Shown here piece after piece: positions 25,940-35,713 of a stretch of 64,000 nucleotides of DNA. The position numbers were made by a program, and so were the translations under genes. Positions within the stretch are counted from its first letter, which is position 1. Every line of letters begins with the position of its first letter. The stretch is from Exiguobacterium qingdaonense (lineage in GTDB: Bacteria > Bacillota > Bacilli > Exiguobacteriales > Exiguobacteriaceae). The stretch covers positions 124,001 to 188,000 of the forward strand of contig NZ_JACSKY010000001.1 of NCBI RefSeq assembly GCF_018617855.1. The letters run 5' to 3'. Under the pieces are notes generated by a model. The model worked only from the letters and a program-made list of their open reading frames with translations. It was not told the origin of the DNA and searched no databases.

Positions 25940-27118
25940 TTACAAATCTTCGTGTGCGCGAGCCCATTTCTCATAGCGCGCATCTAATAAATCAATCAAA
26001 TGAAGCATCCAAGCCTCCGTTGTCATCGGCAATACACTAGAACCCCATTCGCGTTTTCCGTGATGCGATAAAATCATGTGCCAGATTCGATGATGGACGT
26101 CGACCGGTAAGCGAGTCGATGCCTGACGTAGCGTCTCTTCGAATAACAGTCCACCGTATGGCATGTGCCCAATCAGCGCCCCTAGCGGATTGATGGAGAT
26201 ACCGGTCGTCTCACTCGTGCCTTCGACTGGAGATAGCTTCTCAAAGCGTTTCGGACTCGACAACAGATGACTATACTCATAGATTTTTCCGATATCATGG
26301 AAGAGAATCCCTAATGCGAGCTCATCCCAGTTCAACGGTTCTTTCCGTTCGGCCATCGCTTCGCAGGCCGTGTACATCGATTCGAACGCTCCTTTATATG
26401 CCTGCTCAATTTTCACACCGTTCATCGTATTCCAAAGGTCGACTTTATGCAACTGCTCGGCCTCTTTAATGATACGAAACACAGTTGCCAAATAATCATC
26501 CTCTTCTTGAATCCGATATCCGAGACGAAGCATGCAAACGGTATGCTTCAACAATCCCCCTGCATAGTTATGATGATGGTATAGTGCAGCTGGTGATAAA
26601 ACAAAATCATCCCAGACAAGATCGAGCAGTCCGTATGCGACTTGTTGAGAGACGGGTGACAACGTATCGAGGATACTGAACAGTTCAGCAGCGAACTGGT
26701 CCATCGTCTCATCACCTGGTAACCCTGGTAACAACGAGATGGCTTCATCTTTTGAGATGGGATGGACGCGATCGATTGTAATCGACTTCGCACCATCCGG
26801 TTTTGGATAGACATCAATCTTCCCAGAAAATTCGATGACTCCCGATTCATAGATTGGGAGAAGCTCATTCTCATTCCCACGGAGCCAGTGCTTCGCACGC
26901 ATCATGCCGTTCGATGTCGTGACAGTAAGCTGAAGCCACTTCGCACCACTTTTGCCCTCTTTCACCTCGACCGTGCTGACGAGCGCTTTCGTTTGGACAG
27001 GCGCACCGTCTGGCAGCTGGTCTAGTCGTTCCTTTGATTTTTCAATTTGCGGTATTTGAAATCTTTCGTGATTCGCAGATGAACCGATGACCGGATCAAT
27101 TTGTTGGTAGTAGTTCAT
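25940..27118 (-). CDS. HD-domain 3'-5' exoribonuclease-like protein (YhaM-like)
   Basis: 392 residues. Residues about 40-135 form an OB-fold (VSTVEVKEGKSGAKWLQLTV), followed by a helical HD phosphohydrolase domain with H in GGLLKHTVCM, the HD pair in LFHDIGKIYEY, and a later H in MILSHHGKREWG. This order is that of YhaM, a 3'-5' exonuclease; the protein is about 75 residues longer than typical YhaM, mostly at the N-terminus, so it may be a paralogue. Good ribosome site GAGGAGGGAATGTGA. First gene of the leftward run. Confidence 0.8.
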   Translation of the reverse strand: MNYYQQIDPVIGSSANHERFQIPQIEKSKERLDQLPDGAPVQTKALVSTVEVKEGKSGAKWLQLTVTTSNGMMRAKHWLRGNENELLPIYESGVIEFSGKIDVYPKPDGAKSITIDRVHPISKDEAISLLPGLPGDETMDQFAAELFSILDTLSPVSQQVAYGLLDLVWDDFVLSPAALYHHHNYAGGLLKHTVCMLRLGYRIQEEDDYLATVFRIIKEAEQLHKVDLWNTMNGVKIEQAYKGAFESMYTACEAMAERKEPLNWDELALGILFHDIGKIYEYSHLLSSPKRFEKLSPVEGTSETTGISINPLGALIGHMPYGGLLFEETLRQASTRLPVDVHHRIWHMILSHHGKREWGSSVLPMTTEAWMLHLIDLLDARYEKWARAHEDL

Positions 27119-27214
27119 TCACATTCCCTCCTCGCGTCTTCTGACATTGTATCGTGTTTCTACTTATTAGGCGAACATACTTTCTAGTAAGGTCCCAAAT
27201 TCATGTTCATCATA

Positions 27215-27243
27215 TTGAAAGCGCTTACGATTCTTGGTACGAT
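27215..27243 (+). promoter_or_regulatory. promoter with overlapping cre-like site
   Basis: TTGAAA (27215-27220), 17-bp spacer, TACGAT (27238-27243). The -35 is embedded in TTGAAAGCGCTTACGA, one mismatch from the cre consensus. It drives the unknown gene at 27274 and predicts catabolite repression. Confidence 0.45.
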
Positions 27244-27273
27244 AAAGGTAGTTCGATAAAGGGGGAAACGACA

Positions 27274-27786
27274 ATGATTTCATTAATCGACACGTACGAA
27301 CGTTTCATCGCCTCGGGGGAAGCGACACGTTATGCACAAGAGCAACAGTCAATCGAACGTGTTTTACAAGCGTCTAGTTGTCCGGTGGAAGTAAAAGACT
27401 TAGAACAGTCTCTTGCTCACCATTCAGGTAATCCTTATGCAAAAGATGAGTCACTTGACAAAATCGTTGAGCATGAGATGAAAGGAGCAATGGCTGCTCT
27501 TGAATTGTCTGGTTATCCACTACAGACTCCGCTTGCAAAGGCAGTTGTCCTTTCAGCCTTCGCGCGCACGAATCGACTGAATATCGATAAGTTAAAAGAA
27601 CTAAGTCACGCCGACCTTCTCGTCCGGGTTCAATCAGCTGAGCGCGCATGGAAACGAACCTATGCTTTGTTACATCGCTCTACGCCTGCCCAGATTTGTG
27701 GTCAAATGGACTCACTCCTCGGCGGATGCGCCATCCAGCGTGTTCTCGAGGCAATCAAACAACCGGGAACGACAAAAACGGCATAA
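27274..27786 (+). CDS. conserved-looking hypothetical protein, 170 residues
   Basis: A soluble, mostly helical protein with no signal peptide or membrane span. It begins MISLIDTYERFIASGEATRY after AAAGGGGGAAACGACA. There is a central SGNPYAKDESLDKIVEHEMKG segment and a Cys near the end in PAQICGQMDSLLGGCAIQ. An upstream ATG 40 codons earlier lacks a ribosome site. I do not recognise a family. Its promoter overlaps a cre-like sequence, hinting at a role tied to carbon supply. Converges on hfq across a long palindromic terminator. Confidence 0.75.
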   Translation: MISLIDTYERFIASGEATRYAQEQQSIERVLQASSCPVEVKDLEQSLAHHSGNPYAKDESLDKIVEHEMKGAMAALELSGYPLQTPLAKAVVLSAFARTNRLNIDKLKELSHADLLVRVQSAERAWKRTYALLHRSTPAQICGQMDSLLGGCAIQRVLEAIKQPGTTKTA

Positions 27787-27824
27787 GAAAAGGAGCGGTC
27801 CCCGGGCCGCTCCTTTTCTTATGC
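27781..27824. terminator. bidirectional terminator, 44-bp near-perfect palindrome
   Basis: 18-bp perfect arms (GCATAAGAAAAGGAGCGG and its complement) with an 8-base centre. It includes the stop of the upstream gene and fills the whole gap to hfq. Confidence 0.9.
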
Positions 27825-28073
27825 TCATCCTTCAGTTACTTCCACTGCATCTGGCTCATATAACGTCACGTTACGGGCCGGTGAAAATGTCGAAATGGCG
27901 TGTTTATAAATCAATTGTTGACGGCCTTCCGACTCGACGATGACGGTGAAGTTATCAAATGACTTGATGACACCTCGAATTTGAAAACCGCTTACTAAAA
28001 ACACGGTCGTTGGCACCATCTCTTTACGGAGTTGATTTAAAAAGTGATCTTGGATGTTGTAGCTTGATTTCAT
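27825..28073 (-). CDS. hfq: RNA chaperone Hfq
   Basis: 82 residues. Hexameric Sm-like RNA chaperone. Sm1 is seen in [24 protein letters not shown] and Sm2 in [13 protein letters not shown] (the YKHA motif of Hfq). The N-terminal [15 protein letters not shown] is typical. The ATG at 28073 is eight bases after AGGGGG; a TTG six bases earlier is too close to it. Follows miaA by 27 bp, the order seen throughout Bacillales. Confidence 0.97.
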   Translation of the reverse strand: MKSSYNIQDHFLNQLRKEMVPTTVFLVSGFQIRGVIKSFDNFTVIVESEGRQQLIYKHAISTFSPARNVTLYEPDAVEVTEG

Positions 28074-28100
28074 GCTCAATTCCCCCTAGTCTTTATCTCT

Positions 28101-29036
28101 TTAAAATAATCGGAATTTTCGAAAAAACCCCTCTACATCATCATAAATATTTTTATATGATAGTTCAAATGATTTTCGACCCATATCTACCCAAATTCCA
28201 TCAAATTGATGTCTGAACCACGTAAGTTGCCGTTTCGCAAACTGTCTCGTGTGCTGTTTAAGCAAGTCCGTCGCTTGTTCTTTCGAAATGTTTCCGTCGA
28301 CAAATGGAATGATTTCCTTGTATCCGATGGCTCGCATCGCCTGCGAATCACGATATCCTTTCGTTAACAGCCGTTCGACTTCTTCGACAAGTCCCGCTTC
28401 CATCATCGCATCGACACGTTGATTGATTCGGTCGTATAATAGCTCACGATCTGCATGAAGGACGAACAACCGGTAATCATAATGTTCAGATGGTGCACTG
28501 TCCATCGTTTGCGTATCGCCTTGCATCGCCACCTCGAGCGCACGCACGACGCGACGAACGTTATTCGGATGAATCGTTTCAGCACGGCTCGGGTCAAGTT
28601 GCACTAGTTTCTGATATAGTGCCTCACGTCCTTCGACTTCTGCCATCCGTTCGAGGTCAGCCCGTAACCCCTCATCTACAGGTCGTTCCACAAACTCATA
28701 ATCATATAAAATCGAACGAATGTATAGACCTGTGCCTCCGACGATAATCGGTAACTTGCCACGGGCATAAATATCATCGATGGCGGCACGTGCTAACTGC
28801 TGAAACATCGCGACGCTCATCGCGTCATCCGGATCACATATATCAATCAAATGATGCGGGATCCCTTCGGCTTCTTCTGTCGTTACTTTTGCCGAACCGA
28901 TGTCCATGCCACGATATACTTGAACCGAATCACCCGAGACGATTTCGCCGTCGAACGCTTTTGCTAGTTCGATGCCCGTCTTCGTTTTGCCAACGGCGGT
29001 CGGACCGACGATGACGACGACAGGGGTTTTTTTCAT
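28101..29036 (-). CDS. miaA: tRNA dimethylallyltransferase
   Basis: 311 residues. Transfers the isopentenyl group from DMAPP to A37 of tRNAs reading UNN codons. P-loop GPTAVGKTKTG near residue 10, GDSVQVYRGMDIGSAKVT, IIVGGTGLYIRSILYDY, and the C-terminal QFAKRQLTWFRHQ anticodon-binding region are all present. The ATG at 29036 is chosen because GGAG is eight bases upstream; an ATG nine bases earlier is too close. A terminator hairpin stands just upstream, so miaA needs its own promoter or read-through. Confidence 0.97.
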   Translation of the reverse strand: MKKTPVVVIVGPTAVGKTKTGIELAKAFDGEIVSGDSVQVYRGMDIGSAKVTTEEAEGIPHHLIDICDPDDAMSVAMFQQLARAAIDDIYARGKLPIIVGGTGLYIRSILYDYEFVERPVDEGLRADLERMAEVEGREALYQKLVQLDPSRAETIHPNNVRRVVRALEVAMQGDTQTMDSAPSEHYDYRLFVLHADRELLYDRINQRVDAMMEAGLVEEVERLLTKGYRDSQAMRAIGYKEIIPFVDGNISKEQATDLLKQHTRQFAKRQLTWFRHQFDGIWVDMGRKSFELSYKNIYDDVEGFFRKFRLF

Positions 29037-29054
29037 ACATCTCACTCCTCAATT

Positions 29055-29081
29055 AAAAACCCGTCTCCTCGCGAGACGGGT
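29055..29081 (-). terminator. terminator upstream of miaA
   Basis: Minus-strand ACCCGTCTC / GAGACGGGT (9 bp, 5-nt loop) followed by TTTTAATT. It ends a transcript that includes the 31-residue ORF just upstream. Confidence 0.8.
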
Positions 29082-29083
29082 CA

Positions 29084-29179
29084 TCAAATTCTTCTTTTTA
29101 TTCTATCATCAAATACGATGGCAAACAGCATCCAACCACATAAAAGTAATCCGAGTAATAACACGAGACCATCACTCAT
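29084..29179 (-). CDS. small single-span membrane protein, 31 residues
   Basis: AAAGGAGGCGAAAGCAG precedes an ATG at 29179, followed by a 31-codon frame with tandem TGA stops. The product starts MSDGLVLLLG, has one Leu-rich span with a Cys and Trp, and ends DDRIKRRI. The near-perfect ribosome site, clean hydrophobic span, basic tail and a terminator three bases after the stop argue that it is a real microprotein. No family recognised. It follows the RNA-like block on the same strand and may share its transcript. Confidence 0.65.
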   Translation of the reverse strand: MSDGLVLLLGLLLCGWMLFAIVFDDRIKRRI

Positions 29180-29261
29180 CTGCTTTCGCCTCCTTTAGCT
29201 TCCACATTCCCTCTTTTCACATTTTAGACACAACTTAATTGTAAAAAAGCACACTCGTAAA

Positions 29262-29505
29262 TAAATGAGCGTCGTCCCGCCCAAGAATGACGCTCATCTA
29301 CTTTCCTTGTCTTTGCTGTTGTCGCCCTCTTTGGCACGTCGCATTCCTGGGGGCGGTCAGGGAGCCGCATCGCCTTCAGCTGCTGGGTCTCCCTTTGCCC
29401 GCTAATCCCCTGGGAGTCGACGTGCCTTTCGGGGCGACACTGTACGTCTGGGTCACTGACAGCAACCAAACATCCTGGTGGCGATTCCAATGATGCCCGA
29501 CCTCG
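29262..29505 (-). ncRNA. candidate structured RNA, GC-rich
   Basis: About 240 bp that are much richer in G and C than the flanks, carry no credible protein, and fold into nested helices: TTGCTGT 29313-29319 with 29459-29465; GTCGCCC 29321-29327 with 29432-29438; GGCACGTCG 29333-29341 with CGACGTGCC 29418-29426; then an inner rod GGGG-GCGG-AGGGAG with CTCCCT-CCGC-CCCC. A separate hairpin ATGAGCGTC 29265-29273 with 29289-29297 follows on the minus strand with TTTATTTA behind it, like a weak terminator, which is why I favour the minus strand. It matches none of 6S, SRP, tmRNA, RNase P or common riboswitches as I know them. Confidence 0.4.
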
Positions 29506-29514
29506 CGCCGTAAG

Positions 29515-29748
29515 ATGATGTCATCAATTCGTCAGCACATGGACAGTGATGAACTCCTCGACAAGCCGATCGGACACATAGCGACTCGGAAGATACGTGA
29601 CAGACGTTCAAATGTCGGACAGATCCAGGTGGAGACTCACTTCTTCGACATCGAGCTATGTAAACAATGTCCGCTGCGTGAAAGATGCTACAAGGACGGA
29701 GCCAATAAAAGGATGATTCAAATCATACAGTCAATCATGATCCTTTAA
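29515..29748 (+). pseudogene. transposase fragment (IS1182-like)
   Basis: An open frame of 77 codons whose middle part, PIGHIATRKIRD ... QVETHFFDIELCKQCPLRE, then CYKDGAN, matches the zinc-finger-like segment (CxxCPLRxxC) found between the catalytic blocks of IS1182-family DDE transposases. No upstream or downstream transposase sequence remains, no ribosome site is present, and the end diverges after YKDGANKR. It is therefore an internal remnant of a decayed insertion sequence. Confidence 0.7.
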
Positions 29749-30224
29749 CCTCTGAACCAATCCCAAAAGTGAGCACCTTGGGCGACAATCAAATAATCGA
29801 ACCAACGTGTATAATCCATCGGAAGTTTTTCAATGTCATCTGTGTAAGTCAAAAATTCTCCGACCCAAATGTAGTTTTCATGTTCATTGACGACCTCGCA
29901 AACGATCCATTCCCCATCTCTCCCGGCACCGACAGGGATGAATCGTTCAGGACACTCCCATACTTCACGATACTCGATGATTTCATCCACACTAAAGAGT
30001 TGAATCCCTCCACCGTATGTCGGATGGACAAACAATTCAGCGCCATTATGGTTTTTCAAAAATTGAATAACGTCATTTGACATCTTTTCTGTCAATCGCT
30101 TGATCTCGATTTCCGTCGCGGGCGCATTGAATGAAAAATGTAACGTGTCCACATATCCTTCTTCCATTTGTACTTCGAGCCGACCGTTAACAAGACGTCT
30201 TTTCAACGCTTCGAGTGCTACCAA
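29745..30224 (-). CDS. SMI1/KNR4 (SUKH-1) family protein
   Basis: About 159 residues. The pattern of an N-terminal acidic region, FLKNHNGAELFVHPTYGGGIQLFSVDEIIEY and a C-terminal YTRWFDYLI fits the SUKH fold (SMI1/KNR4), best known as immunity proteins to contact-dependent or polymorphic toxins. No toxin gene is present in the window, so it is an orphan. The start is probably a TTG at 30224, six bases after GAGGTGG, rather than an ATG 15 bases upstream with no ribosome site. Adjacent to the transposase remnant, consistent with acquisition by transfer. Confidence 0.75.
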   Translation of the reverse strand: MVALEALKRRLVNGRLEVQMEEGYVDTLHFSFNAPATEIEIKRLTEKMSNDVIQFLKNHNGAELFVHPTYGGGIQLFSVDEIIEYREVWECPERFIPVGAGRDGEWIVCEVVNEHENYIWVGEFLTYTDDIEKLPMDYTRWFDYLIVAQGAHFWDWFRG

Positions 30225-30284
30225 TCTAATCCACCTCATTTTATAACGAATTTATTTTGTTATTTTCATCATATTCCATTGCAT

Positions 30285-30325
30285 AAAAAAGGTCATCGGG
30301 TACGATTTAATCGCGCTCGATGACC
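30285..30325 (-). terminator. terminator of the AmiS/UreI gene
   Basis: Minus-strand GGTCATCG / CGATGACC with a longer loop that can pair further, then TTTTTTATG. Confidence 0.8.
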
Positions 30326-30340
30326 TCGAAATATTATTCA

Positions 30341-30940
30341 TCATGAAGTAACTTCCACTGCTTGTTTCGTACGTTTGACAGAAACGATGAAGTACAGGAC
30401 TGCCGTACCGCTCGCCGCCCACCAGATCATGTCATACAATCCGTTCATGAGGCCGGCCATGCCAACCATCGCCGGGACGATCAGCGTCAACCACGACAAT
30501 ACGAGGGCGACACGTGCCGTGATGGCCTCGTTCGGTCTCCCGAGTCCCATCCCGAAAAAGAAGAGCGCCCATAATAGCGACCAGAAGAACCACGTCAACG
30601 CACCCATTGAATCGCCGCCAGCAATCGCCATCACCCCATAAAATGATGCTGCGATTGAAACAAACAACGAGAACCAGCCGACTCCACGACCGTCTAAATT
30701 CAAAATAAATGTCACACCAACGTATAAATAAGTGAATGAAAACAGATAAATGCTTGCGAGACCAAACTGCTCTTCAGGACTTGCCCCGATCAATAACCAC
30801 GTGGCGATAAACGTTTGCAAGATCCCGGTGAACAAGCTGAACACACCGGCACTCTTCATGTCGACTTTCCCTAAAAGGACAAGACTATTTAAAAATAGCG
30901 CGACGCCACCAAATAATAAACTTACGTTACCCACATTCAT
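30341..30940 (-). CDS. AmiS/UreI family channel
   Basis: 199 residues with six evenly spaced hydrophobic segments. The length and LLFGGVALFLNSLVLLG start, together with LYVGVTFILNLDGRGVGWFSLF, are those of the AmiS/UreI family of amide or urea channels. No urease or amidase gene is in the window, so the substrate (urea or short amides) is uncertain. The ATG is behind AAAGGGGTA. Single gene with its own terminator. Confidence 0.85.
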   Translation of the reverse strand: MNVGNVSLLFGGVALFLNSLVLLGKVDMKSAGVFSLFTGILQTFIATWLLIGASPEEQFGLASIYLFSFTYLYVGVTFILNLDGRGVGWFSLFVSIAASFYGVMAIAGGDSMGALTWFFWSLLWALFFFGMGLGRPNEAITARVALVLSWLTLIVPAMVGMAGLMNGLYDMIWWAASGTAVLYFIVSVKRTKQAVEVTS

Positions 30941-31044
30941 TACCCCTTTGTACAGATGTCTGACCTCTAATCTACTGTATCACTTTAGCTTGAATTCGCT
31001 TTCAGCGCAAGGGGTATTTTCATTGTTCACGAGAACGTCAAGCA

Positions 31045-31905
31045 TTACTCGTTCTCAAGTGTTTTGATCGCCTCATCGATTCGTTCTTGTTCTTCATCTG
31101 AAAAAGTCGGGTATTGTGGAGCGATGCGCTCGAGAACTTCAATCATGACCGATGAAATGATATATCTGCTGAACCACTCATCGTCTGCCGGCAACACGTA
31201 CCAAGGTGAAACGTCAGTCGAAGTGTGCGTGATCATCTCCGCAAAAATCTGTTGATAATCATCCCAGTATTGACGTTCTTCCACATCGCTAAACGAGAAT
31301 TCCCAATTTTTCTTCGGGTCCTTTAGTCGTTCAAGCAAACGATCACGTTGTTTGTCTTTCGAAACATTGAAAAAGAACTTGATGACTTCAAACCCGTTCT
31401 CTTTCAGATACAGTTCATAATCGTTAATTTGACGGTAACGCATCTCCCATACCTTTTCTTTATTCTCTTGATCCGGTAGCACCTCATCCCCTAACAAATC
31501 ATGCACTCGAGGGGCAATCACTTCTTCATAGTGAGACCGATTCAATATTCCGACCTGTCCACGTTCTGGCAACAAGTCATGCATTCTCCACAAATAGTCG
31601 TGCTTCTTCTCCGTATCAGAAGGCTTCTGGAACACATTTGTCTTTAGACCTTGTGCGTTCAGATTTGAGAAGATGTAGCTGATCGCCTCGTCTTTGCCAC
31701 CCGCATCAAGTGCCTGAAGGACGACGATGATGCCTGTCTTGCTCTCGGCGTAGAGCCGCCAATGTAGCTCTTTCAACCGTTCCACACTGTTTGGAATCAT
31801 TTCGTCTCTCAATTTGGAATCATCAGGTTTGTTTTCGACATGGGTAAAGAAATCATTTAACTGTATATGTGTGTTCGGTGCAGCCATGTATTCATTTGTC
31901 TCCAT
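31045..31905 (-). CDS. polyphosphate kinase 2 family protein
   Basis: 286 residues. PPK2 enzymes phosphorylate nucleotides (ADP, GDP or AMP) with polyphosphate. Walker A is DAGGKDEAIS near residue 75, the lid/Walker B region is GILNRSHYEEV, and the conserved R-rich lid is in DKQRDRLLERLKDPKKNWEFS. Length fits the short single-domain PPK2 of Firmicutes (class I or III cannot be told). I place the start at METNEYM, 7 nt after AAAAGGAG. Single gene. Confidence 0.92.
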   Translation of the reverse strand: METNEYMAAPNTHIQLNDFFTHVENKPDDSKLRDEMIPNSVERLKELHWRLYAESKTGIIVVLQALDAGGKDEAISYIFSNLNAQGLKTNVFQKPSDTEKKHDYLWRMHDLLPERGQVGILNRSHYEEVIAPRVHDLLGDEVLPDQENKEKVWEMRYRQINDYELYLKENGFEVIKFFFNVSKDKQRDRLLERLKDPKKNWEFSFSDVEERQYWDDYQQIFAEMITHTSTDVSPWYVLPADDEWFSRYIISSVMIEVLERIAPQYPTFSDEEQERIDEAIKTLENE

Positions 31906-31954
31906 CTTGTTTCTCCTTTTCACTCGTCATTCTCACTTGATTTACCCCAAACTG

Positions 31955-31990
31955 ACAGAAAAAATCCCTTCCGAGACTCGGAAAGGATTT
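31955..31990 (-). terminator. terminator of the M4 protease gene
   Basis: Minus-strand AAATCCTTTCCGA / TCGGAAGGGATTT (one wobble, 3-nt loop) then a T run. Confidence 0.85.
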
Positions 31991-31995
31991 CATTC

Positions 31996-33537
<1,542 letters not shown>

Positions 33538-33644
33538 TTACACAGTTCCGCATGTGCTTTGTATCCATCTTTTTGATTATTTTGACAATTCATAATAATG
33601 AATCATTTGTACCACTATATTCCATATCATCCTCATTCTAACCA

Positions 33645-33679
33645 TAAAAAAATAGTGCCACTTAGGAGAGTGGCACTAT
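33645..33679 (-). terminator. terminator of the second ABC operon
   Basis: ATAGTGCCACT / AGTGGCACTAT, 11-bp perfect stem, 6-nt loop, T run on the minus strand. Confidence 0.9.
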
Positions 33680-33683
33680 CGAA

Positions 33684-34694
33684 TCAGTAGACGTCTTTTT
33701 GTGTAAAGTGATAAAACGCATACGCTAGTGCAGCCATCGACCACACGAGAATGACAATGAGAGAAAATGGTAACGTCATCCCTTCTATAGGAGGAGCTTG
33801 ACCTTCCAAATAGGTATGAAGTCCGAAGTTGACGTTGACAAGATATTTGGAACTATCCCAGTTTGACCCTAGCGACGTCAATAATGGACCAGAAATAAGC
33901 ACTGCCATCATTACACCGATTCCGGTCGCCGTATTTTTTACCAAGACCGAAATCATGAGGGAGATGGTACCGACCGCAGCGACGACGAGCCAAGACAGCC
34001 CCATCGACATGAGCAAGTACTCCCACATCGGAAGCGTATGCACGAAATCGGTCGAAAATGTCCCGGTCGGAGATGCTTGGAAACCGGTCAGAATCGGAGC
34101 GGTCCATCCATCCCATCCAAGAACGATACCGGAGATGGCGTAACTGACCAGGGCCGTCACAAAAATCAAAATGGACGTATAAAGAAGAGTCGTCAGCCAC
34201 TTGGCAAGCAGAATTTTAAAACGCCTGACCGGTCTTGAGAGCAATGTTTTGATTGTCCCGTCATTATGTTCCCCACTGACGATATCTGCCATCAGCACGA
34301 TGATGAAGAGTGGCAAGACGAGCGTCGTTCCTTGAGAGAAGAAGACACGCATGAATGTCGGTGCCCCTGGGTAGTTCGGGTTGATGTCATTGTCGAGATA
34401 ATACTGGTTTTGTTGTACTTGGAACTCTAAGATTTGGCGGAACTCGTCCTGAACGTTCGCGGAAGCGAGCCGGTTTTGCGTATCGATAATCTCTTGTTGG
34501 AGATCGACTCGCCAATCAATCGTTCCTTGTTCCTCACGTTGCTTCTCGATTTGACGATAGTTCGCATACGTGAACATCGAGACGAGTACGACCAAAATAA
34601 TCGAGACGACCATCAACCTGCGTTTACGATGAATCTTTAACACTTCGTTACGTATGAGACCCAATATAGATGGATTAGGCAATATGATCACCAC
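33684..34694 (-). CDS. ABC transporter permease (bacitracin-type)
   Basis: 336 residues with about six membrane spans and a large domain (residues about 55-120, many Gln and Asn) between spans one and two, as in permeases next to BcrA-type ATPases. It overlaps the ATPase gene by 20 bp. The start is not fixed: GTG codons at 34694 and 34691 or a TTG at 34682 are possible behind a weak GGTGGTGAT. The substrate is unknown; antibiotic or lipid export is the family expectation. Confidence 0.82.
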   Translation of the reverse strand: MVIILPNPSILGLIRNEVLKIHRKRRLMVVSIILVVLVSMFTYANYRQIEKQREEQGTIDWRVDLQQEIIDTQNRLASANVQDEFRQILEFQVQQNQYYLDNDINPNYPGAPTFMRVFFSQGTTLVLPLFIIVLMADIVSGEHNDGTIKTLLSRPVRRFKILLAKWLTTLLYTSILIFVTALVSYAISGIVLGWDGWTAPILTGFQASPTGTFSTDFVHTLPMWEYLLMSMGLSWLVVAAVGTISLMISVLVKNTATGIGVMMAVLISGPLLTSLGSNWDSSKYLVNVNFGLHTYLEGQAPPIEGMTLPFSLIVILVWSMAALAYAFYHFTQKDVY

Positions 34695-35595
34695 CAGTCA
34701 GCGTAATGAAGAGGTCTTCTAGCGTTTGTACCCGTCTTTCAAGGCCAAACACTTCGATGTCCTGATTGACCAAGTAGCGATTCAACTTCGCTGTCTCCTC
34801 GACATTCATTGAAATACGAATCGTTCGCTCGTCAATAACATCCGCTTGGTCAATCCCTTCGTATTCTTTAACGATTGGCAACACGTCAAAACTGTTATTG
34901 ACATGCAGGTCGACCGTCGATGCGAGCTCTTCAATCAAGGCGTGAACGGTCCCTACTTTCACTAACTTCCCTCGCGACATGATCGCGACGCGGTCCGCTA
35001 ACAGTTCAATTTCAGCTAAGATGTGACTCGACACGAGCACACTCAATCCCGTCTCTTCAACGAGGCGACGGATGAAAAGTCGTAAATCTCGAATTCCCAT
35101 CGGATCGAGTCCGTTCGTCGGCTCATCTAGGATGAGGACGCGTGGATTGTTCAATAACGCCTGTGCAATCCCGAGCCGCTGACGCATCCCGAGCGAGTAC
35201 GTCTTCACCTTATCGTCGATTCGGGCGGTCAAGTCGACGAGGTCGATCACTTCTTGTATCCGTTTTTCACTAACATCGGGTAGCATGCGAGCGAACGCTT
35301 CTAAGTTTTCACGTCCGGATAAAAACTTGTACAACTCAGGGTTCTCGACGATTGCACCGATTTGATTCATCGCTTGGACGAACTGTTTGTCGACACGATA
35401 CCCACAAATCGATACGTTTCCTTTCGTCGGTTTAATCAAACCGACGACCATTCGAATCGTCGTCGTCTTCCCGGCACCATTCGGTCCTAAAAAGCCGAAG
35501 ACCTCTCCAGGGTACACGTCTAACGAAATGTTATCGATGATCGTCTTCTTTCCAATCACTTTTGTCAGTTGATGTAACTTTAACGTCGGTTCCAT
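34675..35595 (-). CDS. ABC transporter ATP-binding protein (BcrA-type)
   Basis: 306 residues. Walker A GPNGAGKTTTIRM near residue 40, signature YSLGMRQRLGIAQALL, Walker B VLILDEPTNGLDPMGIRDLR and H-loop SSHILAE are all canonical. The C-terminal 85 residues form the usual BcrA/NatA tail. Start behind AGAGGTGAGACA. It forms an operon with the overlapping permease gene. No two-component system or TetR gene adjoins this pair. Confidence 0.93.
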   Translation of the reverse strand: MEPTLKLHQLTKVIGKKTIIDNISLDVYPGEVFGFLGPNGAGKTTTIRMVVGLIKPTKGNVSICGYRVDKQFVQAMNQIGAIVENPELYKFLSGRENLEAFARMLPDVSEKRIQEVIDLVDLTARIDDKVKTYSLGMRQRLGIAQALLNNPRVLILDEPTNGLDPMGIRDLRLFIRRLVEETGLSVLVSSHILAEIELLADRVAIMSRGKLVKVGTVHALIEELASTVDLHVNNSFDVLPIVKEYEGIDQADVIDERTIRISMNVEETAKLNRYLVNQDIEVFGLERRVQTLEDLFITLTGGDHIA

Positions 35596-35713
35596 TGTCT
35601 CACCTCTTCTTTTATTCTAACGAACAAAATCGAATCTGTCCTATTCGAACATTCACATAGGGCATATCGCTATATTTTTGATATGATGTTTGTATAGAAA
35701 GCGAGGTCAGCCC

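Noticed and set aside
29224-29490. An 88-codon open frame on the minus strand, and a 68-codon one on the plus strand, in the GC-rich block
   Set aside because: Residue use is unlike a protein (many Arg, Pro, Cys), there is no ribosome site, and the DNA is better explained by RNA-like helices.
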